Shown: positions 13,456 to 19,216 of the stretch, in pieces | Layout: each line of letters opens with the position of its first letter | Numbering within the stretch: the first letter of the stretch is position 1 | NCBI RefSeq assembly: GCF_008180415.1 | Contig: NZ_VTEI01000004.1 | Coordinates: 175,416 to 208,778 of the forward strand | Direction: 5' to 3' | DNA from: Rossellomorea vietnamensis | GTDB taxonomy: Bacteria; Bacillota; Bacilli; Bacillales; Bacillaceae_B | Length of the DNA: 33,363 bases | Program-made: the position numbers and the translations under genes | The notes under the pieces: model-generated | The model's input: only the letters and a program-made list of their open reading frames with translations | Database searches by the model: none | Told to the model about the DNA's origin: nothing

Positions 13456-14527
13456 TCTCATGGATTTTGTCAGGATTTAAAAGAGAGGATATCGATTTTT
13501 CCGTCTGAAGTGTCAGGGAAGCGCCAGCAAGTCCTAATTGGCAGGCCTGAACTAACGATTCCTCATTCATGATTCCGTAAACCGCACAGGAGGAAAAAGC
13601 TTCTCCCGCTCCTGTAACATCGACTACATCCGTTTGAAAAGCTGGCAAATGGCCGGATTCTTCAGGAGAAGCGTAATACACCCCTCCATCACCGAGTGTG
13701 ATGATCACTTTTTGAACGCCGCGCTGTCTGAGTTTTTCAGAGGCTGTCTTGCAATCGTCAATCGAGTCAATTTTTATTTCGGCAAGCAGTTCCGCTTCTT
13801 CCCGGTTTGCGAGTAACAGCTCCACTCCGTCAAGACGGAAGGGAAGTTTTCGTGCCTTGGCGGGGGATACAGGGTCGATATACAAAGGAATGCTTTCCTC
13901 TTTACAGCGTTGAATCAAATAGGTTACACAGTCCTTGGGAATGTTCGTATCCAGATACACAGCTTGTGAGGCAGCAATGTGGGACCATTTTTCCTCGAAC
14001 ATGGAAGTTGTTAGTTTCTCGTAAATATTCATATCAGCCATAGAGACGATACTTTCTCCATCAATATCCAACAAAGTGGTGAAAGTTCCTGTCCGTTCGG
14101 TTGGCAAGACCCAAACCTGGCTGACATCCACTCCCTGTCCTTTCGTTTCTTGCAGTATCCAGTTACCTTCTTTGTCGTCTCCCACACACGTCATGAGGGA
14201 AGTGCTGACTCCAAGCCGGATTAAATTTTCGGCAAAGTTGCGTGCCACCCCGCCGCAAGCCTCCGTGATCTCGACCGGGTTGGATGAATATAGTTTAACC
14301 TTTTGATTTGTACGGGCTTTGCGGTCGGTGTTCGCCCCGCCGATGCAAACAATCGATGATTCTTCCCGTATAATATAGCCGCGCCCTTTGATTTCACCGC
14401 GTCTCGTCAAGCTGGCAATATAATTTGCGACAGCAGGACGTGATAATGCAACTTTAGCTGCCAAATCCTGCTGTGATATAAAGGGATTCATTTTTATATG
14501 ATGTAAAATTTGTTTTTCTTTATCCAT
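13439..14527 (-). CDS. Winged-helix/PfkB protein, pseudouridine-kinase paralogue with altered catalytic residue
   Basis: The product is 362 aa. An N-terminal wHTH domain (about 1-55: NPFISQQDLAAKVALSRPAV, ANYIASLTRRGEIKGRGYII) is followed by a PfkB-type ribokinase fold starting SIVCIGGANTDRK. The substrate-side GG motif is present (CGGVARNFAENLIRLG). In the second PfkB signature the normal DxTGAGD reads DVTGAGEAF: the catalytic base Asp is Glu309. The adjacent paralogue has the canonical Asp. The protein may therefore be weakly active or act mainly as a ligand-sensing regulator through its wHTH. It is divergent from psuK-psuG, with a palindrome AACGATCGTT in its own promoter region, which suits a local regulator. 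The start follows GAGGA at ~6 nt. Confidence 0.85.
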   Translation of the reverse strand: MDKEKQILHHIKMNPFISQQDLAAKVALSRPAVANYIASLTRRGEIKGRGYIIREESSIVCIGGANTDRKARTNQKVKLYSSNPVEITEACGGVARNFAENLIRLGVSTSLMTCVGDDKEGNWILQETKGQGVDVSQVWVLPTERTGTFTTLLDIDGESIVSMADMNIYEKLTTSMFEEKWSHIAASQAVYLDTNIPKDCVTYLIQRCKEESIPLYIDPVSPAKARKLPFRLDGVELLLANREEAELLAEIKIDSIDDCKTASEKLRQRGVQKVIITLGDGGVYYASPEESGHLPAFQTDVVDVTGAGEAFSSCAVYGIMNEESLVQACQLGLAGASLTLQTEKSISSLLNPDKIHEILMSQ

Positions 14528-14550
14528 GATTAATCCTCATTTCTTCTTAG

Positions 14551-14578
14551 AACGATCGTTTTAACCAATCGTTATAAA
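14551..14578 (-). promoter_or_regulatory. Possible operator in front of the wHTH-PfkB gene
   Basis: The 10-bp palindrome AACGATCGTT at 14551-14560 is followed by a second half-site CAATCGTT at 14566-14573. It lies about 25-50 nt upstream of the start codon, where a repressor would act. The wHTH-PfkB protein itself is the nearest candidate binder. Confidence 0.35.
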
Positions 14579-14643
14579 ACTTCATTCTCCCGATAAACAA
14601 ATTATACGTAATAGGCATGTGGCATACAAATTAAATTGTAAAT

Positions 14644-14771
14644 GGAGGCAGAGGGACAGGTGAACTGTCTCATTTTTCATATTGAGCCTACAAGAAGGCA
14701 GCTCCTAAAAGTTGATTCTTGTCGTTTAACAGAGAGATACGATTTTGGCGGGACGAGCCTCCTCCGTCCCA
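14644..14771. repeat. GGGACAGG-type interspersed repeat (long form)
   Basis: It starts GGAGGCAGAGGGACAGGTGA and ends GACGAGCCTCCTCCGTCCC. The middle (TAAAAGTTGATTCTTGTCG, then TTTAACAGAGAGATACG) is shared with 9290-9345. It sits 10 nt upstream of the psuK -35 box, between the two divergent kinase genes. An open frame across it is not credible. Confidence 0.6.
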
Positions 14772-14780
14772 AAAAACCTG

Positions 14781-14808
14781 TTGACAAGAAAAAACGAAAG
14801 CGTATACT
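14781..14808 (+). promoter_or_regulatory. Sigma-A promoter of psuK-psuG
   Basis: A perfect -35 TTGACA (14781-14786) is separated by 16 bp from a -10 TATACT (14803-14808). The start codon is 47 nt further on. A small inverted repeat GTTTA-CTATT-TAAAC overlaps the expected transcript start and could be an operator. Confidence 0.8.
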
Positions 14809-14855
14809 AAACTTATGTTTACTATTTAAACTTTTGTAATGAGAGGAGATGTAAA

Positions 14856-15962
14856 ATGGCGGATGATAGAAACGAAAATGAAAGATTACTAGTAGATATG
14901 ATTCGGAAAAATCCATTTGTTTCTCAGCAGGAGTTAGCAGAATTAGCAGGAATGTCCCCGTCCTCCATGGCGGATCACCTTTCTGCCTTGGTTAAGAAAG
15001 AACTTGTATCAGGACAGGCTTATGTGTTGAATGAAGCAGCGCCGATTGTCTGTATTGGCGGAGCGAACGTTGATCGGAAATTTTATGCAAAACAGAAACT
15101 GATTCAGGCGACATCGAATCCCGTCACGTCTTCTACATCTGTAGGAGGGGTTGCCAGAAATATTGCCGAAAACCTTGGGAGATTAGGAGAGGAAGTCGTC
15201 TTACTGTCTGCAAGAGGGAATGATTCGGAGTGGACAGAGATTTATGATTTATCTGCACCCTTTATGAATTTAGAACATGTCGCATCATTTGAAGACTCAT
15301 CAACAGGTTCCTATACGGCCGTTTTGGATGAAGATGGTGACTTATCCGTCGCATTGGCAGATATGGATGTCTATGAAAATATCACTCCTGAGTTGATGAT
15401 AGGAAGCAGTCACATCCTCAAAAGAGCGAAATGTATTGTAGTAGATTTGAATTGTCCAAGTGAAACAGTTGATTTTCTCTGTTCGTTTACAGCGGAGCAT
15501 ACTATTCCATTCGTCATCATCCCGGTTTCATCGCCAAAAATGGATAGACTTCCAAAAGATTTGAGTGCAGTGAACTGGCTCATCGTCAATAAAGATGAAA
15601 CAGAAAGCTTTATGAAAATGAAAATCAATGATGATAGAGATTGGGAAGAGTCGGTTAAAAAGTGGTTAGATTTCGGTGTAAGTAATGTGATTGTCACGAA
15701 CGGTTCAAAGGGTGTAATGGCTGGAGAAGAAAATGGAGAGATTCATCATTTCCCGGCGATTGAAACAACATCAGTAGTCGATGTGACCGGTGCGGGAGAT
15801 TCATTCTGCTCAGGAGTGATCTATTCCTGGCTGCAAAAGGAAGAACTCGATTACACCATCAAATCAGGTTTGGTCAACTCACACAAAACCATCCTGTCAA
15901 AATATACAGTCAGACAAGAGTTAACACAAAAACAATTTATGCTGGATATGGAGGAGTTTTAA
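14856..15962 (+). CDS. psuK: Pseudouridine kinase with N-terminal winged helix
   Basis: The product is 368 aa. A wHTH domain (about 1-60: NPFVSQQELAELAGMSPSSM, ADHLSALVKKELVSG) precedes a PfkB kinase domain beginning APIVCIGGANVDRKF. Motifs present are the glycine-rich SVGGVARNIAENLGRLGEEV and the active-site signature VDVTGAGDSFCSGV with catalytic Asp315. PsuK phosphorylates pseudouridine to its 5'-phosphate in the cytoplasm. The assignment rests on the fusion type known for YeiI/PsuK-like proteins and on the next gene, psuG, which starts one nt after this stop. The start follows GAGAGGAG at 7 nt. It shares architecture with the divergent gene at 13439-14527, from which it differs by keeping the catalytic Asp. 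Confidence 0.9.
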   Translation: MADDRNENERLLVDMIRKNPFVSQQELAELAGMSPSSMADHLSALVKKELVSGQAYVLNEAAPIVCIGGANVDRKFYAKQKLIQATSNPVTSSTSVGGVARNIAENLGRLGEEVVLLSARGNDSEWTEIYDLSAPFMNLEHVASFEDSSTGSYTAVLDEDGDLSVALADMDVYENITPELMIGSSHILKRAKCIVVDLNCPSETVDFLCSFTAEHTIPFVIIPVSSPKMDRLPKDLSAVNWLIVNKDETESFMKMKINDDRDWEESVKKWLDFGVSNVIVTNGSKGVMAGEENGEIHHFPAIETTSVVDVTGAGDSFCSGVIYSWLQKEELDYTIKSGLVNSHKTILSKYTVRQELTQKQFMLDMEEF

Positions 15963-15963
15963 A

Positions 15964-16881
15964 ATGGAACAATACATTGAATTATCACAAGAAGTACAAC
16001 AAGCCAAAGAGGAAGGCAAAGCAATCGTTGCACTCGAATCGACTATTATCTCTCACGGTATGCCTTATCCGCAAAACGTACAAACAGCTCGCGAAGTGGA
16101 GCAGATCGTCCGTGATTACGGTGCTGTCCCGGCGACCATCGCCATCATTGAAGGCAAGATCAAAATCGGATTAACAGACGATGAATTGGAACTGTTCGGT
16201 AAAAGCTCAGACGTAGCGAAAGTGTCCAGACGTGACCTGGCGCAAATTATCGCCACAAAGAAATTAGGGGCCACCACGGTTGCCACCACCATGATCTGCG
16301 CTGATTTAGCCGACATCAAAATCTTTGTAACAGGCGGCATTGGCGGTGTCCATAAAGGAGCAGAAACGACAATGGATATCTCGGCGGACCTGGATGAACT
16401 AGCAAAAACAGACGTAGCCGTCATCTGTGCAGGCGCCAAATCCATCCTGGATCTTGCGCTCACACTCGAATACCTTGAAACAAAAGGCGTCCCTGTCATC
16501 GGCTATACAACAGACTTCCTGCCAGCATTCTATACGCGAAAAAGCGAGCATAAATTAAACTTCTCTACCGATTCCATCGACGTCATTGCCGAAACGCTAA
16601 AAACAAAATGGGACCTGAACCTTCAAGGCGGAGCGGTCATCGCCAACCCAATCCCTGAAGAACACGCCATGGACGAAGACTACATCAATGGAATCATCGC
16701 CCAGGCAATCAAACAATCAGAAGAAAATAACATCATCGGAAAAGACAGCACACCCTTCCTGTTAGGAAAAATCAAAGAACTAACCGAAGGCAAAAGCCTT
16801 GTTGCCAACATCGAATTGGTCAAGCACAATGCGAAAGTAGGAGCGGAGATTGCGGTTAGTTTTAATAAAAAAACCAACTGA
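15964..16881 (+). CDS. psuG: Pseudouridine-5'-phosphate glycosidase
   Basis: The product is 305 aa, the usual length. Family signatures are clear: ALESTIISHGMPYPQNVQTA near the N-terminus, PATIAIIEGKIKIGL, the KVSRRDLAQIIA block, GATTVATTMICADLADIKIF, VTGGIGGVHKGAETTMDISA, DLDELAKTDVAVICAGAKSI and PVIGYTTDFLPAFYTRKSEH. PsuG cleaves the C-C glycosidic bond of pseudouridine 5'-phosphate, giving uracil and ribose 5-phosphate through a covalent lysine intermediate with a bound divalent metal. It completes the salvage pathway begun by PsuK, with which it is coupled (GGAGGAG ribosome site inside the psuK 3' end). No pseudouridine transporter gene is adjacent. The transcript ends at a strong hairpin at 16918. 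Confidence 0.96.
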   Translation: MEQYIELSQEVQQAKEEGKAIVALESTIISHGMPYPQNVQTAREVEQIVRDYGAVPATIAIIEGKIKIGLTDDELELFGKSSDVAKVSRRDLAQIIATKKLGATTVATTMICADLADIKIFVTGGIGGVHKGAETTMDISADLDELAKTDVAVICAGAKSILDLALTLEYLETKGVPVIGYTTDFLPAFYTRKSEHKLNFSTDSIDVIAETLKTKWDLNLQGGAVIANPIPEEHAMDEDYINGIIAQAIKQSEENNIIGKDSTPFLLGKIKELTEGKSLVANIELVKHNAKVGAEIAVSFNKKTN

Positions 16882-16917
16882 GTTAATGTAAGTGAAAACT
16901 TTTATAAAAGGAAAATA

Positions 16918-16968
16918 GGGCCTGATTCCCCGATACACGAATGTATTGGGGAATCAGGTCTTTTTTTT
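16918..16968 (+). terminator. Terminator of psuK-psuG, derived from the palindromic element (copy 4)
   Basis: GGGCCTGATTCCCCGATACA and TGTATTGGGGAATCAGGTC form a long hairpin followed by eight T. The sequence is a diverged member of the same GGGCCTGA.../...TCAGGCCC palindrome family, here with clear features of a rho-independent terminator. Confidence 0.85.
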
Positions 16969-17056
16969 GACGGATATAAGCAAGAGAACGTTATTAATCA
17001 AACGTTTGTTTAATAAAGGAGACAGAGGGGCAGGCGGCAGCACCGTCTTCAAAACA

Positions 17057-17106
17057 GGGCCAGACCCCCAATGCACTAACGCATTAACGTGCCGGGGGTC
17101 AGGCCC
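17057..17106 (+). repeat. Palindromic interspersed element, copy 5
   Basis: The arms GGGCCAGACCCCC and GGGGGTCAGGCCCC flank the core GCACTAACGCATTAACGTGC. A scrap of the GGGACAGG-type repeat (GACAGAGGGGCAGG, near 17022-17035) lies just upstream, so three repeat units follow psuG in tandem. Confidence 0.85.
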
Positions 17107-17470
17107 CTGTGTGCACCGGCGCACCAATTGACTAAAAATCTATTAAATTACTCCATTAATAAAGGAAGCCAGTTCTTGTTGCTCTTTTTACAGAATGTTG
17201 CAGGAAATTTAGTCTTCATCACAGCCTTGTACTTTTAGTACCCACTTAGGTTCCATTATCAATTCCTTCCTAAAGCGAATAATGGTACACCTATTTCAAA
17301 TGCTTTCAGCAATTCATCTGTTGTCCAGAGCATCCCCACACCAAGAAAAAAGGTGTCTCTTTGGAAGAAATGTGTTGAAAGCAAACCACTTTTTCACACG
17401 TTTATTACTTTATTTGTAGTAAATAACATATAAATTGTCTAGAAGAAAATTCTTTCTATAGGAGGTTTCT
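17107..17470. other. Interval without an intact gene
   Basis: The interval holds only a short decayed coding relic (17259-17365, minus) and the ribosome site TAGGAGG of the SDR gene at its right end. No convincing sigma-A or sigma-B promoter for the SDR was identified. Confidence 0.5.
17259..17365 (-). pseudogene. Relic of an Old-Yellow-Enzyme-type NADH:flavin oxidoreductase C-terminus
   Basis: A minus-strand frame reads RDTFFLGVGMLWTTDELLKA then FEIGVPLFALGRN and a stop. The pattern (G-G-x-x-T-x-x-x-L-x-A-x-E-x-G-x-P-x-x-A-L-G-R) is the phosphate-binding end of Old Yellow Enzyme-type barrels. Only ~35 residues remain and no start or upstream domain is left. Confidence 0.35.
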
Positions 17471-18451
17471 ATGGACCAAAATGATCAAAGTCGTCAATTA
17501 GAGCAAATAAAGCAAATGCAGCAAATGTTTAAAGCGAACATGCAAACTCAGCCTTATCCCATGTATCCTAACTATGGGAAAATCACACGTTACGAAGAAA
17601 TTCCGATAAGTCTACCTGAACAGCGTCAGCTGCGCCATCCCGGAGTGGAAAAATTAATGGTCCCCCTTCCTATTATCGAAAACCCGAACTATATAGGGAG
17701 TGGAAAGTTAACAGGGAAAGTAGCACTCATTACAGGGGGGGATAGTGGGATTGGTGCAGCAGCTGCAATTGCGTTTGCTAAAGAAGGCGCAGATGTTGCT
17801 ATTTCATACTTAGATGAACATGAGGATGCAAATAGAACCAAAACGAGGATTGAACAACTCGGACAACGTTGTTTACTAATGCCTGGTGACTTGCGGGACA
17901 AACAACAGTGCATCTCCATTGTAGAACAAACAGTAAATACGTTTGGACGTCTCGATATTCTTTGTAACCACGTTGGCATCCAATTCCAACAACTAAGTCT
18001 GCTTGACATTACAGATGAGCAATTCGATGATACGTTCAAAGTGAATATATACTCTCATTTTTACACAACAAGGGCAGCGCTTCCTCATTTAAAGCCTGGC
18101 AGCTCAATCATTGGCACTTCTTCAGTGGTGACGTATGTAGGTGAGCAGCAAATGATCGATTATACTGCCACAAAAGGGGCAATAGTTGGTTGGACACGTG
18201 CATTGGCTAAAAATGTCGTGAAACAAGGGATCCGAGTCAATGCCGTTGCTCCCGGCCGAATCTGGACTCCGCTTATTGCAGCAAGTTTCTCGTCAGACCA
18301 AGTCGCTGTATATGGAGCGTTTAATCCAATGGAACGAGTTGCCCATCCATTTGAACTTGCACCAACCTATGTCTATCTTGCTTCTGATGATTCTCGTTTT
18401 GTAACTGGTCAAGTCCTTCATGTTGATGGGGGAGAATCCACAAATTCCTAA
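17471..18451 (+). CDS. Short-chain dehydrogenase/reductase of the general-stress type (YhdF/YhxC-like)
   Basis: The product is 326 aa. A ~70-residue N-terminal extension rich in Gln/Met/Tyr/Pro ([20 protein letters not shown], then [17 protein letters not shown]) precedes a classical SDR domain. The cofactor loop is [10 protein letters not shown] (about residues 88-97), Ser of the triad lies in [12 protein letters not shown], and the catalytic pair is YTATK. The C-terminal [11 protein letters not shown] and [12 protein letters not shown] are typical. The N-terminal extension and the GGDSGIG loop are those of Bacillus stress SDRs such as YhdF, YhxC and GsiB-neighbour YdaD. Where most family members have NNAG, this one has CNHVG. 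The ribosome site TAGGAGG lies 6 nt upstream. Substrate unknown; NADP(H)-dependent oxidoreduction is by family. Confidence 0.88.
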   Translation: MDQNDQSRQLEQIKQMQQMFKANMQTQPYPMYPNYGKITRYEEIPISLPEQRQLRHPGVEKLMVPLPIIENPNYIGSGKLTGKVALITGGDSGIGAAAAIAFAKEGADVAISYLDEHEDANRTKTRIEQLGQRCLLMPGDLRDKQQCISIVEQTVNTFGRLDILCNHVGIQFQQLSLLDITDEQFDDTFKVNIYSHFYTTRAALPHLKPGSSIIGTSSVVTYVGEQQMIDYTATKGAIVGWTRALAKNVVKQGIRVNAVAPGRIWTPLIAASFSSDQVAVYGAFNPMERVAHPFELAPTYVYLASDDSRFVTGQVLHVDGGESTNS

Positions 18452-18469
18452 TGGAAGGGGGGTACCATA

Positions 18470-18634
18470 TTGAGATATGAATTTAATCCAGAAGTAAAGC
18501 TGCTGCTAGTCAACCATTCAAATGAAAAAGTAAAGATGGTCTATATCGAAGATTCCTGGCCAATGTCAAAAATTGGACTTAGACCACCATACTATTGCTA
18601 CCCAAGTTACGAGCTGAATTATCCAATAATCTAA
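18470..18634 (+). CDS. Small protein of unknown function (54 aa)
   Basis: TTG start at 18470 follows GGAAGGGGGG at 7-8 nt, only 18 nt after the SDR stop, so it is probably co-transcribed. The product opens MRYEFNPEVKLLLVNHSNEK and ends with an aromatic and proline-rich stretch (RPPYYCYPSYELNYPII). No membrane segment or signal peptide. The family is not recognised. Confidence 0.5.
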   Translation: MRYEFNPEVKLLLVNHSNEKVKMVYIEDSWPMSKIGLRPPYYCYPSYELNYPII

Positions 18635-19112
18635 ATAAGACCAGACAAAAAGACTTCTATCCACAGTGGAAGTCCATTCAGCATGTCGCTTAGAGTTCGC
18701 AATCATGCCAACTTTCAATTCATCAATTTAAACTAATAAGAAAATGGAGAAACGGGTTAAAACATTTGATAACCAAGACTTGCGTACTTCGTTTCGTTAT
18801 TATTTCGGGAAATTCAGGCATAAAAGTGCCTGTCCCACTCTCAGTTTGGTATTTCTAGGCCAACGCAGTGGGAATACATTAAAGTTGCCTTCATATGTTC
18901 ATGGTTTTGATGTTCCTGATTTTTATGTGTATAAAGAGAAAGGTTAAAGTGAAATGTCAGCGTTGTGGCAGCACCTTTTTTGAAGCGAGGGATAGCCTCA
19001 AGTGAATGACTTGGGACGTGGTTTAAGTCGCGTTGGCGATTTTGTTCAAAGATAAGAAAGTTTAAAAATTTGCAGTCTGAAAATTCGGTTGCGATTCTGA
19101 ATCCAGAAATCA
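18635..19112. other. Gene-poor interval
   Basis: The stretch contains a 67-codon open frame at 18744-18947 without a ribosome site and, in another frame near 18938-19002, a Cys-x-x-Cys scrap (KVKCQRCGSTFFEARDSLK) that looks like the end of a decayed zinc-ribbon peptide. A weak hairpin (GACTTC/GAAGTC) lies at about 18650-18672. Nothing else is recognised. Confidence 0.4.
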
Positions 19113-19162
19113 GGGCCTGACCCCCAGTACACTAACGCATTAACGTACCGGGGGTCAGGCCC
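19113..19162 (+). repeat. Palindromic interspersed element, copy 6 (consensus-like)
   Basis: The arms GGGCCTGACCCCCAGTAC and GTACCGGGGGTCAGGCCC pair over 17 of 18 positions around the core ACTAACGCATTAAC, followed by TTTTCCC. This is the best preserved copy and it equals copy 8 almost base for base. Confidence 0.9.
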
Positions 19163-19173
19163 CTTTTCCCTTA

Positions 19174-19213
19174 AAAAACAGCACTATTCTTCTCGAGGAA
19201 TAGTGCTGTTTTA
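19174..19213 (-). terminator. Terminator of the GH16 gene
   Basis: AACAGCACTATTC and GAATAGTGCTGTT pair around a short loop, with A-rich sequence on the left (T-rich on the minus strand: TTTTTTAAGG). It begins 4 nt beyond the stop of the glucanase gene and works for the minus strand; the T on the other side may make it bidirectional. Confidence 0.85.
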
Positions 19214-19216
19214 CTG

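Noticed and set aside
13439..16881. Ribokinase/sugar-kinase operon instead of pseudouridine salvage
   Set aside because: The third gene is an unmistakable PsuG, which fixes the pathway for the coupled kinase.
18744..18947. 67-aa plus-strand frame
   Set aside because: No ribosome site before the ATG, no recognisable pattern, and a Cys-x-x-Cys scrap in another frame overlaps its end region.
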